A DNA stretch of 64,000 nt from Shinella lacus (lineage in GTDB: Bacteria > Pseudomonadota > Alphaproteobacteria > Rhizobiales > Rhizobiaceae): NCBI RefSeq assembly GCF_010994755.1, contig NZ_WHSB02000016.1, forward strand, positions 1 to 64,000. The letters are read 5' to 3'. The notes below the pieces were generated by a model. It was given only the letters and a program-made list of their open reading frames with translations. It ran no database searches and was not told the DNA's origin. Position numbers and translations under genes: made by a program. Below, one piece after another: positions 1-8,231 of this stretch (positions within the stretch are counted from its first letter, which is position 1; each line of letters starts with the position of its first letter).

Positions 1-50
1 AAAAGGGGTGAAACTGATTTATCAACCGACCAAAGAAAAGGGGAATCACA

Positions 51-1079
51 ATGAAAAAATACCTGTCGTCCATCGCCATGGTCATGATGCTGACCACGAC
101 TGCAAGCTTCGCTCAGGAGAAGCCGACCCTCATCGTCAATTCGTGGGGTGGCCCCTATGAGAAGCTGCACAAGAAGCTTGTCTTCGAACCCTTCGAGAAG
201 GCGAACAACGTCAAGATCGAGGTGGTCACGCTCTACTCGGCCGATACGCTCGCGCAATTGCGAGCACAGAAGGATGCCCCGCAATACGACGTGGTGCATT
301 TTTCAGGCGGCCAGGAGGTGATCGCCGCGAGGGAGGGGCTTCTGGCGCCGATCAAGCCGGAAGAACTCACCAACGCCGCCGACCTCTATCCCTTCGCCGC
401 CGAAGGATTGGCCCGAGGGGAGGGACCGGTTCACCTCGTGACGACGGTCGGCCTGCTTTACAACGAAGAAAAGGTGCCGAGAGCCCCGGATTCTTGGAAG
501 GATCTGTGGAGCGACGAGTATGGCGATCACCTCATCTTGACGGACCTGTCCAACTCCTTCGGCATGCTCGGACTCCTGATGATGAATCAGATCTGGGGCG
601 GAACGCTCGCCGACACCGCGCCCGGCCTTGAGAAAGCTGGCGAGCTGCTCGATCGATCCGTCATCATCAGCTCGTCTCCCGAGGTCCAGCAGAACTTCGC
701 GCAGAACGATGCCTGGTTGGCGGCGTTCGCCCAGGACTATGCCTACACCATCCGCCAGAGCGGCCTTCCGGTGAAGTTCATAATCCCCAAGGAAGGCGCT
801 CCCGCCGTGTACTTCACCGCCAACCTCGTTGCCAATCGGCCGAACCAGGATCTGGCCAAGAAGCTGATCGATTTCGAATTGTCGCCGGAGGTGCAGGCCG
901 CATTCGCCCGCGAGATGCGCTACTCGCCCACCAACAGCAAGACCGAGCTCACGCCGGATGTGGCGCAGGATGTGGTCTACGGCGATGCGATCAAATCGAT
1001 GGTCCGGTTCGATCCTGTGCAGGTTGACGAAATCCGCAACGTGCTCGTCGAAAACTGGAAGAAGTTGATCTCGCGCTGA
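51..1079 (+). CDS. ABC transporter substrate-binding protein, polyamine (PotD/PotF) type
   Basis: This is a periplasmic binding protein that should capture a small organic cation or related solute and hand it to the permease pair encoded next. Residues 1-21 form a Sec signal peptide (two lysines, a hydrophobic core, then ASFA before Gln22). The mature part has the family-1 extracellular solute-binding layout and begins with the LIVNSWGGPY strand typical of spermidine/putrescine-like binders. At 342 residues it has the usual length. A purine-rich AAAAGGGG lies upstream of the ATG. It is the first gene of a tight binding protein-permease-permease-ATPase operon. The substrate cannot be read from sequence; thiamine, ferric iron or opine-like compounds are alternatives to polyamines. 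Confidence 0.85.
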   Translation: MKKYLSSIAMVMMLTTTASFAQEKPTLIVNSWGGPYEKLHKKLVFEPFEKANNVKIEVVTLYSADTLAQLRAQKDAPQYDVVHFSGGQEVIAAREGLLAPIKPEELTNAADLYPFAAEGLARGEGPVHLVTTVGLLYNEEKVPRAPDSWKDLWSDEYGDHLILTDLSNSFGMLGLLMMNQIWGGTLADTAPGLEKAGELLDRSVIISSSPEVQQNFAQNDAWLAAFAQDYAYTIRQSGLPVKFIIPKEGAPAVYFTANLVANRPNQDLAKKLIDFELSPEVQAAFAREMRYSPTNSKTELTPDVAQDVVYGDAIKSMVRFDPVQVDEIRNVLVENWKKLISR

Positions 1080-1108
1080 AGTTCAGAGGAGAAACCAAGG
1101 GGGTAGAC

Positions 1109-1933
1109 ATGAACAAACTCCGAACAGATCTTCTCATTGCTGCGCCCGGGTTTCTCCTCCTTATGGTGGGGTTCCTCATTCCTGTCGCCGGGATATTGCT
1201 TCTCGGCGTCAGGGATGCCAACGGGGTGCTCACGGCGACACACCTGAGCCGGTTTCTGACCGATCCTTTTTATCTCGAAATCGCCTGGCGGACCGTAAAG
1301 CTCTCGCTCATCATCACGGCGCTGTGCATCGTGGCCGGTTTCCCGCTCGCCTACATCATGGCGCGCGGGTCCGCACGGCTCCGCCTGTGGCTGATTATCA
1401 GCATTACGCTGCCTCTCATGACCAGCGTCGTGGTTCGAACCTTCGGCTGGATGGTCCTGCTCGGCCGCGGCGGGCTGATACCCGATACGCTCAATATGCT
1501 CGGATTGGTCAGGCGTAACTACTCACTCATGCAGACCGAGACCGCGGTTGTCCTGGGCATGACGCAGGTGCTCTTCCCCTTCATGGTCCTGTCGATTCTC
1601 GGCGTCGTCATGCGTATCGACATCCGTCTGGAAGAAGCGTCCCGCGTCATGGGTTGCACATTCCTGAAGTCGCTGCGCCTGGTTGTCCTGCCGCTTGCCA
1701 TTCCGGGGGTGATTGCCGGTTCGCTTCTCGTCTTCACCCTGTCGGCCAGTTATTTCATCACGCCTTCGCTGCTCGGGGGTGCGCGCCTGCCGGTTCTGGC
1801 CGGTTCGATCTACGAAACAGCAACCCGCACGCTGGACTGGCCCTTCGCCGCCGCTCAATCCATCATCCTCGTTGTCGGAGTCCTCATGCTTCTCATCCCC
1901 TATGCAAGACTGTCGAGGCGCGCCAATGGTTGA
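1109..1933 (+). CDS. ABC transporter permease, PotB/PotH type
   Basis: This is the first inner-membrane permease subunit of the uptake system. It has about six hydrophobic segments. The cytoplasmic EAA loop (EEASRVMGCTFLKSLRLVVL, followed by the P-x-I-P-G-x-I-A-G element) contacts the ATPase and sits near residues 175-200. The gene starts 29 bases after the binding-protein stop, with AGAGGAG in the gap. Its last 8 bases overlap the next permease, so the two are probably translationally coupled. It corresponds to the PotB/PotH half of polyamine-type transporters. Confidence 0.88.
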   Translation: MNKLRTDLLIAAPGFLLLMVGFLIPVAGILLLGVRDANGVLTATHLSRFLTDPFYLEIAWRTVKLSLIITALCIVAGFPLAYIMARGSARLRLWLIISITLPLMTSVVVRTFGWMVLLGRGGLIPDTLNMLGLVRRNYSLMQTETAVVLGMTQVLFPFMVLSILGVVMRIDIRLEEASRVMGCTFLKSLRLVVLPLAIPGVIAGSLLVFTLSASYFITPSLLGGARLPVLAGSIYETATRTLDWPFAAAQSIILVVGVLMLLIPYARLSRRANG

Positions 1934-2726
1934 ATCCGCCCCCACGTCTGTCCGCATTGCGGCGGTCATCTATCTGGTCGCAATCGTTGCCTTTGTCCTG
2001 GGTCCGCTGGCAGTGGTCGTCGGCGTCTCCTTCACGGCCGGCGACTACATCACCTTTCCGCCTCAGGGGCTGAGCCTGCGGTGGTACGAGGCGGTGCTTT
2101 CCTCGTCCGTATACATGGGCGCAGCTATCACCAGCCTGAAGCTGGCGGTGGTCGTGACGATCTCCGCGACGATCATCGGCGCTTCGGTCGCGACCGTGAT
2201 TCACAGGGGGAGATTGCCGGGCACGTCTGTGCTTTCGGCCCTTTTTCTGGCGCCGCTGGTGCTCCCGACAATCATCTTCGCATTGGGACTGCTTATCTTC
2301 TGGAGTGCCTATTTCGGGCGCACCTCGTTCGCGGCCTTGTGGATCGGTCATACCGTCATCGCCGTTCCCTACGTTATCCGCACGACCCTCGCCGTTCTAT
2401 CCACCTCCGACAGATATCTCGAAGAGGCTGCGCGGACGATGGGAGCGGGACCGTGGAAGGCCATCCTTCACGTCGTCGTGCCGCAAGCGATGCCGGGCAT
2501 CGCGGCCGGGGCGTTCTTCGCCTTCAACATATCCTTCGACGAAGCGATCGTCTCCCTGTTCCTTCGCTCACCAGAGGTCATCACGTTGCCCATTCAGATC
2601 TACACACAGCTTGAATACAGCCCTGACCCATCCATCGCTGCCGCCTCGGCCCTGATGATCGGACTGACCGTCGTGCTCATCTTTGTCATTGATCGCGTGC
2701 TCGGCATCCAGCGCGTGGCGGGGTGA
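1926..2726 (+). CDS. ABC transporter permease, PotC/PotI type
   Basis: This is the second inner-membrane permease subunit (266 residues), which would form a heterodimer with the preceding one. I start it at the ATG that overlaps the upstream gene by 8 bases. A longer in-frame extension upstream lies entirely inside the first permease and looks out of frame with its family. The EAA loop reads EEAARTMGAGPWKAILHVVV followed by P-Q-A-M-P-G-I-A-A-G. Several long hydrophobic stretches fit six transmembrane helices. Confidence 0.88.
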   Translation: MVESAPTSVRIAAVIYLVAIVAFVLGPLAVVVGVSFTAGDYITFPPQGLSLRWYEAVLSSSVYMGAAITSLKLAVVVTISATIIGASVATVIHRGRLPGTSVLSALFLAPLVLPTIIFALGLLIFWSAYFGRTSFAALWIGHTVIAVPYVIRTTLAVLSTSDRYLEEAARTMGAGPWKAILHVVVPQAMPGIAAGAFFAFNISFDEAIVSLFLRSPEVITLPIQIYTQLEYSPDPSIAAASALMIGLTVVLIFVIDRVLGIQRVAG

Positions 2727-2730
2727 TATC

Positions 2731-3795
2731 ATGAATGCTGTACAACTCGACAATATCTCCAAGTCCTTCGGCAATGTTCAGGTCATCAAGAACATTTCGC
2801 TTTCCATCGCGAAAGGCGAGTTCGTCAGCCTGCTTGGTCCGAGCGGATGCGGAAAGACCACCCTGCTGCGGATGATCGCGGGCCTGGAAGGGGCCACGAG
2901 CGGGACGATCCACATCGGCGGTAAGGATTCGACACGCTTGCCACCCGAGCTTCGCGACATCGCGATGGTGTTCCAATCCTATGCCCTGCTTCCGCATCTG
3001 ACGGTCCTAGAGAACGTGATGTTCCCGTTGCGCATGCGCAAGATCGGCAACCGGGCGGAACAGCGTGACCGCGCCGTCGCCGCGCTGAAGCTGGTCCAGC
3101 TCGACCATCTGACCGACCGGCGGCCCCGCGCTCTTTCAGGCGGCCAGCAACAGCGTGTCGCGGTTGCCCGTGCGGTGGTTTCTTCACCACAGGTGCTGCT
3201 GCTAGACGAGCCGCTTTCGAACCTCGATGCGCGGCTGCGTGAAAGCATGCAGGAGGAGTTGATCCTCCTGCACCGGCAGACCGGCCTTACCACCGTGTTC
3301 GTGACCCACGATCAGGAAGAAGCGCTGAGCTTGTCGGACCGCGTCATCCTGCTCAACGGCGGCAGGATCGAGCAGGAGGGAGCCCCGAAGGCCCTCTATT
3401 CGGTGCCGCGAACACGGTTTGCCGCCTCGTTCATGGGATCGACGAATCTCATCGATGCCGAATTGCAGCCCCATGGCGATGGCGCACGTGCGCTGCTTTC
3501 CGACGGACAGGTTCTGCTGCTGAGGGCCAAGCACTCGGCGAAGAAGCGAGCGACCATCATGTTCCGGCAGGAGGATGCCATCCTCGCGCCTGAGCCCGAC
3601 AACGCTGCGCTAAGCCGGGGAGCGCTGATCGCGTCCGTCGTTACACAGATCTTCCTCGGTGCGCGCACCCGCTATGTGCTTGACCTCGGCGGACACATGA
3701 TCCGTTGCCTTGCCCCCGCCGGCCAGTTCTACGCGGTCGGTGACAAGGTGGAACTCAAGATCTCGCCGGACAGCATACACGTCCTGGAAGATTGA
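2731..3795 (+). CDS. ABC transporter ATP-binding protein, PotA type
   Basis: This is the ATPase that powers the uptake system, on the inner face of the membrane. The Walker A motif GPSGCGKTT is at residues 36-44, a Q-loop lies in VFQSYALLPH, the ABC signature LSGGQQQ is near 135-141, Walker B LLLDEP is near 157-162, and the H-loop is in FVTHDQEEAL. The C-terminal third is the TOBE-type regulatory domain found in PotA/MalK-like ATPases. I chose the ATG at 2731, four bases after the permease stop, because the ABC domain begins there; 16 further in-frame codons upstream lie inside the permease gene. Confidence 0.9.
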   Translation: MNAVQLDNISKSFGNVQVIKNISLSIAKGEFVSLLGPSGCGKTTLLRMIAGLEGATSGTIHIGGKDSTRLPPELRDIAMVFQSYALLPHLTVLENVMFPLRMRKIGNRAEQRDRAVAALKLVQLDHLTDRRPRALSGGQQQRVAVARAVVSSPQVLLLDEPLSNLDARLRESMQEELILLHRQTGLTTVFVTHDQEEALSLSDRVILLNGGRIEQEGAPKALYSVPRTRFAASFMGSTNLIDAELQPHGDGARALLSDGQVLLLRAKHSAKKRATIMFRQEDAILAPEPDNAALSRGALIASVVTQIFLGARTRYVLDLGGHMIRCLAPAGQFYAVGDKVELKISPDSIHVLED

Positions 3796-3826
3796 ACAAC
3801 CTTAACCCTGAACAGTGGAGATGAAC

Positions 3827-4135
3827 ATGATTGGACGCGTCTGGCGTGGATGGGCCAAGCCCGAAATGGCGGATTCATACGAGGAACTCCTCACGAAGAC
3901 GACGCTTCCCGCCCTTCATCGGGTGGCGGGATACAAAGGGTCGTATTTCATGCGGCGTCCGCTCGACACCGGTGAGGTCGAGTTTGTCGAAATCACATTC
4001 TGGGAGTCGATGGACTCGATCATCGCCTTTGCCGGCGAAGATAACACGAAGGCCGTTGTGCCGCTGGATACGCAAGCGTTCCTGACGCGCTTCGACGACC
4101 GGTCTGTGCACTACGAAGCGACCTGGTGCCCCTGA
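3827..4135 (+). CDS. small antibiotic biosynthesis monooxygenase (ABM)-like protein
   Basis: A 102-residue alpha/beta protein resembling the dimeric ferredoxin-like ABM fold: an N-terminal strand (MIGRVWRGW), a helix with YEELL and TTLPAL, a GYKGSYFMRR strand, EFVEITFWESMDSI, and a closing strand before the C-terminus. The family ranges from quinol monooxygenases to proteins with no known activity, so no reaction is claimed. The ATG at 3827 is preferred because GGAG at 3817-3820 is six bases away. The ATG at 3821 and the GTG at 3815 are too close to that site. It follows the ABC operon by 31 bases and may be co-transcribed. Confidence 0.6.
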   Translation: MIGRVWRGWAKPEMADSYEELLTKTTLPALHRVAGYKGSYFMRRPLDTGEVEFVEITFWESMDSIIAFAGEDNTKAVVPLDTQAFLTRFDDRSVHYEATWCP

Positions 4136-4304
4136 CACCATATTTACTTCTGCCGGAGGCCCTTGGATGCCGCGGCACCGCGTGCCCAAGGGCAACCTCC
4201 TGTGCGGCGGCTTCAGAGTTTGGCGACAGGACCACGGCTTCGGGCTGCAATGACCCATGCGAAATGCATGGCGCATCCCTGTCCCAATGTGTCGAGAGAT
4301 GAAT

Positions 4305-5765
4305 ATGATGGATATCATGCCAATGGAACGTGTTGAAAAGGACCCGCTTGGGCCAGTCGCGATCCCGGCAAAAGCTTACTATGGTCCACAAACGGCACGG
4401 GGTATCGCAAATTTCCCGGTTTCAGGGATCGCGATCAATCATTTTCCCAACTTCATCAAGTCGCTCGCTTATGTGAAGATGGCCGCCGCGCGTGCGAACG
4501 CCAGGCTTGGAGAGCTGGAACAACGGAAAGCTGACATTATCTGCCAGGTCTGCGCGGAAATTGCTGACGGCCAGCATCTGCAGGAGTTTCCCCTCGACGT
4601 GTTCCAAGGCGGCGCGGGCACCTCGACCAACATGAACATTAACGAGGTCATCGCCAATCGTGGCCTGGATCTGATGGGATTGCCTCGTGGACAATATGGC
4701 TCCCTGCACCCGAACGACGATGTCAATCTCTCGCAATCCACGAACGATGTCTATCCGACGGCGATACGCTTGGCGATACTGCTGTCCTATCGTCAATTGC
4801 AGGATGCAATTACCCAGCTTTCAGACGAATTCGAGAATAAGGGAGCGCTCTTTTCCGATGTCATAAAGCTCGGGCGAACTCAATTGCAGGATGCCGTGCC
4901 GATGACGCTTGGGCAGGAGCTCCAGGCTTTCGCCGCAACGCTTCGCGAGGATGTCGATCGTCTTGGCGAGATCGCGTCCATTCTTCATGAAATCAATCTC
5001 GGTGGCACAGCGATCGGGACCGGCATCAATACCAATCCGGAATATCAGGCCGCCGCCGTGGCGGAGCTTCGTTCAATCTGCGGCCTTCCTCTGATTCCCG
5101 CCAAAAACCTGATAGAAGCCTGCTGGGATACCGGAGCATTCGTCCTGTTTTCCGGAATGTTAAAGCGAACGGCCACGAAGCTGTCGAAAATCTGCAACGA
5201 CCTTCGCCTGCTTTCCAGCGGGCCTCGTGGCGGTTTGAATGAGATCAACCTACCGCCCCTTCAGCCCGGCTCCTCGATTATGCCCGGCAAGGTCAATCCG
5301 GTGGTACCGGAAGTCGTCAACCAAGTGGCTTTCCAGATCATTGGTTACGACGTGACAATCACGCTTGCGGCTGAAGCCGGTCAACTCCAGTTGAATGTCA
5401 TGGAGCCGGTCATCGCCTATAACATTCTTCATGCACTTTACCTTCTGACCAACGCCGTAGACCTGCTTCGGGTGAAATGCATTGCCGGTATCACAGCCAA
5501 CCCGGACGTCTGCCGCAAGCATCTGGACGCAAGCGCTGCCATCGCAACTGCCTTGACGCCCGCCATCGGCTATGAGCGCGCGGCTGAATTGGCGAAAGAA
5601 GTTTTGGCCTCGGGTAAACCCATTCAAGAAGTAATAGCCGGAAACCCGGATATCTCTGAGTTCTTGATTTCCGAAGTCATTGATCCGCAGAGATTGACGC
5701 GACCGGCACATCGCTCTGGTTCTGCTGAAGCTGGGAAGGATCAAGAAAGTGGACGCATCAAATGA
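4305..5765 (+). CDS. aspA: aspartate ammonia-lyase (aspartase/fumarase superfamily)
   Basis: A 486-residue lyase that would deaminate L-aspartate to fumarate and ammonia. The superfamily signature GSSIMPGKVNP carries the catalytic serine loop. The substrate loops GGAGTSTNMN, STNDVYPTA and GRTQLQDAVPMT are all present, as is the N-terminal YYGPQTARG stretch. The run after the signature (VVPEVVNQVAFQIIG) is closer to aspartases than to class II fumarases. A related C-N lyase acting on an N-substituted aspartate cannot be excluded, and the adjacent uptake operon makes that worth noting. I start at 4305, where GAGAG at 4294-4298 is six bases upstream; ATGs at 4299 and 4308 are alternatives. Confidence 0.83.
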   Translation: MMDIMPMERVEKDPLGPVAIPAKAYYGPQTARGIANFPVSGIAINHFPNFIKSLAYVKMAAARANARLGELEQRKADIICQVCAEIADGQHLQEFPLDVFQGGAGTSTNMNINEVIANRGLDLMGLPRGQYGSLHPNDDVNLSQSTNDVYPTAIRLAILLSYRQLQDAITQLSDEFENKGALFSDVIKLGRTQLQDAVPMTLGQELQAFAATLREDVDRLGEIASILHEINLGGTAIGTGINTNPEYQAAAVAELRSICGLPLIPAKNLIEACWDTGAFVLFSGMLKRTATKLSKICNDLRLLSSGPRGGLNEINLPPLQPGSSIMPGKVNPVVPEVVNQVAFQIIGYDVTITLAAEAGQLQLNVMEPVIAYNILHALYLLTNAVDLLRVKCIAGITANPDVCRKHLDASAAIATALTPAIGYERAAELAKEVLASGKPIQEVIAGNPDISEFLISEVIDPQRLTRPAHRSGSAEAGKDQESGRIK

Positions 5766-5778
5766 AGGAGAATAACGC

Positions 5779-5886
5779 TCAGCTGATGGTGTCGGGCTCG
5801 AAGCCCCACGGCATAAGCGCGTCTAAGTCTTCTGCCGGCCACCCTTGAATAGCGCTGGTCAGGTTCTGAGAGCGCCAATGAGGAAG
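5779..5886 (-). pseudogene. possible IS66-family transposase C-terminal remnant
   Basis: On the minus strand this piece ends in LTSAIQGWPAEDLDALMPW followed by GFEP and a stop. It resembles the C-terminal tail of IS66 TnpC transposases, where a helix is followed by a D/E-x-L-L/M-P-W motif. Nothing recognisable precedes it, and no inverted repeats of an intact element were found. The rest of 5890-6228 shows no gene I can support. If correct, it is the scar of a lost insertion between the metabolic genes and the quorum-sensing genes. Confidence 0.35.
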
Positions 5887-6228
5887 CGTTCGAGCAATTC
5901 CTGCCGGGTGAGCGCATACCGGGTTGCTTTTGCACTCCCGGATATTCCTAGGCCCACTACCAGTTCTTTTTCCAGACGCCGAAGAGATTGGGTATGATAG
6001 ACAAGAACATTTCCTCGCGGAGACGAGTTCGGGTGCAGGCATGCCCTCCTCGAACCCCGTTTCTACCCTCTACAATTCACTCATGGCGATGATGGCGTTT
6101 AACTGCCTCCTGCGATGATCCTATGCCCCGTTACAAAATCGCAATCGATTCATCGATCCCGGGAAGTTCTCTAGTTACGTCGCGGCGTGACGTGGCAAAG
6201 GCGATCAAGTTCCATAAGATAGATTATG

Positions 6229-6248
6229 CGATATGTTATAACATAACG
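6229..6248. promoter_or_regulatory. lux-box-like 20-bp dyad upstream of luxR
   Basis: CGATATGTTATAACATAACG is a 20-bp inverted repeat with one mismatched pair; its inner 14 bases (6232-6245) are perfectly palindromic. The size and symmetry match the 18-20 bp sites bound by LuxR/TraR-type dimers. It lies 67 bases upstream of the luxR start codon in AT-rich DNA, so autoregulation of luxR is the simplest reading. Binding is inferred. Confidence 0.55.
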
Positions 6249-6315
6249 AACTATTGTTGAGTAGGAAATAGTCTGACATGGGCATCGGTGTACCCCGCAC
6301 TTCTGGAGCAACTAA

Positions 6316-7053
6316 ATGAAAGCAGAAAGACGGTCCCGCTTTGACAGGATTATGCTCGAGGTCGAGGAGGCCGATAGCATTCAAGACGCACTTCAGATAT
6401 TCCACCTCGCATACGGCGTTGATTTCTCAACATATCACCTCGCATTCACGATAGTGGACGTCGTCGATACCCCCTATGTGCGCACGACGTACGACGCCGC
6501 CTGGATTTCCCGTTATCTCCTGCGCGATTACGTCAAGATCGATCCCATTCTCCGCGAAGGTCTCGTACGTCAATTGCCCTTCGACTGGCGCGAAGTCGAT
6601 GTCCCGCCAACGGCTCACGCGTTCCTGCTGGATGCGCAACGCCATGACATTGGCGCGAATGGCTACTCGATCCCGATTGTCGACAAATCGCGGCGGGCGC
6701 TGCTCTCACTGAATTCGCGCCTACCAGGCGATGATTGGAGCGCAACCATCGCCCAGTATCGGGAGGAATGGCTGGAACTCGCGTTCCTGATCCATCACAA
6801 AGCGATCTACGAACTCTACGGAGAGCACGATCCCATTCCACAGCTCTCAGCGCGCGAAATCGAATGCCTGCATTGGAGGGCCCTCGGCAAGGACAGCGTC
6901 GATATCGCCCTCATGCTGAAACTGTCCGAGCACACCACTCGGGCCTACCTCAAGTCCGCTCGCAACAAGCTCGGTGGCGGCACGATCACCTATACGATCG
7001 CCCGAGCGATTCAGCTGCGCCTGATTCATCCATTTGGCAATACCCCCAGCTGA
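6316..7053 (+). CDS. LuxR-family quorum-sensing transcriptional regulator
   Basis: A 245-residue regulator expected to bind an acyl-homoserine lactone and then DNA. The N-terminal autoinducer-binding domain (about residues 1-165) has the conserved aromatic/acidic pattern W-x3-Y...Y-x3-D-P followed by FDWREV. The C-terminal LuxR helix-turn-helix runs from about residue 175 (LSAREIECLHWRALGKDSVD, then LSEHTTRAYLKSARNKL). Its cognate synthase gene follows 74 bases downstream on the same strand. Position next to the transfer genes suggests it controls conjugation, as TraR does on Ti plasmids, but no matching dyad was found next to traA or traC. Confidence 0.9.
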   Translation: MKAERRSRFDRIMLEVEEADSIQDALQIFHLAYGVDFSTYHLAFTIVDVVDTPYVRTTYDAAWISRYLLRDYVKIDPILREGLVRQLPFDWREVDVPPTAHAFLLDAQRHDIGANGYSIPIVDKSRRALLSLNSRLPGDDWSATIAQYREEWLELAFLIHHKAIYELYGEHDPIPQLSAREIECLHWRALGKDSVDIALMLKLSEHTTRAYLKSARNKLGGGTITYTIARAIQLRLIHPFGNTPS

Positions 7054-7102
7054 GGGTATCCTTCTGGGGAATTTATCGCACGTCTTTTGATCCGCATGAT
7101 GA

Positions 7103-7122
7103 CCTCCATCAACCTATGGAGG
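7103..7122 (+). promoter_or_regulatory. hairpin that pairs the luxI ribosome binding site
   Basis: CCTCCAT (7103-7109) and ATGGAGG (7116-7122) form a perfect 7-bp stem with a 6-base loop. The right arm contains the whole Shine-Dalgarno GGAGG (7118-7122), 5 bases before the luxI ATG at 7128. When folded, the mRNA would hide the ribosome binding site. Confidence 0.55.
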
Positions 7123-7127
7123 CACAC

Positions 7128-7784
7128 ATGTATATTCTTGTTCAGGCGCACGAGTACCAAAAACATCGCGATCTTCTCGATCAGTCGTTCAGGCTCAGGA
7201 AGAAGGTTTTCGCAGACAAGCTCGGCTGGGAGGTTGCCGTGTCCGGCCCGCGCGAACGGGACCAATACGATGACCTACATCCGGCCTATCTGTTGTGGTG
7301 CGACGAGGAGAAGCGACGCCTCTTTGGCTCCGTTCGTCTGATGCCGACGACAGGCCCGACCCTGCTCTATGACGTGTTCAGGGATACATTTCCCGATGCG
7401 TGCGATCTGGTCGCACCGGGCATCTGGGAAGGCACAAGGATGTGCATCGACGAAGACGCGATTGCACCGGAAATACGACCCGATCGCGCGTTTTGCCTTT
7501 TGCTTCTGGCATTGTGCGAGGTCGCGCTCGACAGCGGCATCCATACGATGATCTCGAACTACGAACCGCATATGAAGCGCGTTTACCAAAAGGCCGGCGC
7601 GGAACTCGATGAGCTCGGCCGGTCCGATGGGTATGGCCGCTTACCCGTCTGCTGCGGCGCGTTTGAGGTTTCGAACCGTGTCCTGGCTGCGATGCGGGAA
7701 AAGCTCAAGGTCAGCGACCGGCTTTACCGTCGGCCCGCCTTCCCGGCCCGGGCGATCCTCGAACCGGCGCGGATACCCGCATGA
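7128..7784 (+). CDS. LuxI-family acyl-homoserine-lactone synthase
   Basis: A 218-residue autoinducer synthase, making an acyl-homoserine lactone from S-adenosylmethionine and acyl-ACP. Family landmarks are visible: FRLRKKVFADKLGW near the N-terminus (the conserved Arg-Phe-Trp part), a D-x-Y-D-D region, R-L-M-P-T-T-G in the core, and WEGTRMCI with the invariant Glu and Arg. The start at 7128 is chosen for GGAGG five bases upstream; an in-frame ATG at 7116 lies on that ribosome binding site. It pairs with the LuxR gene upstream. The hairpin over its ribosome binding site is described separately. Confidence 0.9.
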   Translation: MYILVQAHEYQKHRDLLDQSFRLRKKVFADKLGWEVAVSGPRERDQYDDLHPAYLLWCDEEKRRLFGSVRLMPTTGPTLLYDVFRDTFPDACDLVAPGIWEGTRMCIDEDAIAPEIRPDRAFCLLLLALCEVALDSGIHTMISNYEPHMKRVYQKAGAELDELGRSDGYGRLPVCCGAFEVSNRVLAAMREKLKVSDRLYRRPAFPARAILEPARIPA

Positions 7785-7849
7785 GCTGCCGTCCTCCGGC
7801 CTACACGCTCCGCTCGGCTGGAGTGCCTCTAAAGCCTGGAGTTGATCCA

Positions 7850-8179
7850 ATGTACAAACATGTTGCGGAAGCCTTCGTGCCGGTCGCGCATGCCCGATGG
7901 GTTGCTGAAACGCTCTGCACGAAATGTTGCGAGTATTGCCTAGCGATCGACGTTACTGACGCCGACAAGCTTCTTACCTTCGAAGACGCCCGCGCGATTA
8001 TTCGGCCGGCCGACGAAGGCCTTCAGATGCGGGTCGAAGGAAAAAACTTGGTCGTCTTCTGCGGCATTCGAATGCTGCTGCAAGGCCAGCTTGCTGCAGT
8101 TACCACTGTCCACGCTCAAGCGCTCGAGTGGCAGGCAGCCGGCGACGTGCCCTTCAAAGTGGGCGGCACGACACCTTGA
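7850..8179 (+). CDS. DUF2218-like small protein
   Basis: A 109-residue protein fitting the DUF2218 pattern: an N-terminal A-x-A-R-W-V-x-x-L-C helix, a middle strand with an F-E/D-D-A-R element, the L-x-M-R-V-E-G-K-N-L strand pair, and a C-terminal hydrophobic helix before W-Q-A-A. Family function is unknown; members are small and often annotated near iron-related genes. The start at 7850 has TGGAG eight bases upstream. It follows luxI by 65 bases and may be in the same transcript. Confidence 0.6.
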   Translation: MYKHVAEAFVPVAHARWVAETLCTKCCEYCLAIDVTDADKLLTFEDARAIIRPADEGLQMRVEGKNLVVFCGIRMLLQGQLAAVTTVHAQALEWQAAGDVPFKVGGTTP

Positions 8180-8197
8180 GACGGCCAGAAATGCTGA

Positions 8198-8223
8198 GCG
8201 GCAGGCTGCTCTGAGCCTGCCGC
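8198..8223. terminator. bidirectional terminator hairpin
   Basis: GCGGCAGGCT (8198-8207) and AGCCTGCCGC (8214-8223) form a perfect 10-bp stem with a 6-base loop. It sits between the end of the DUF2218 gene (8179, plus strand) and the end of the zeta-toxin gene (8232, minus strand). It has no strong T-run. Confidence 0.6.
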
Positions 8224-8231
8224 GGTCGTAG

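Noticed and set aside
4155-4200. GGAGGCCCTTGG pairing with CCAAGGG...CCTCC between the ABM-like gene and aspA
   Set aside because: The loop is long, the pairing has an interruption and there is no T-run, so I do not list it as a terminator.
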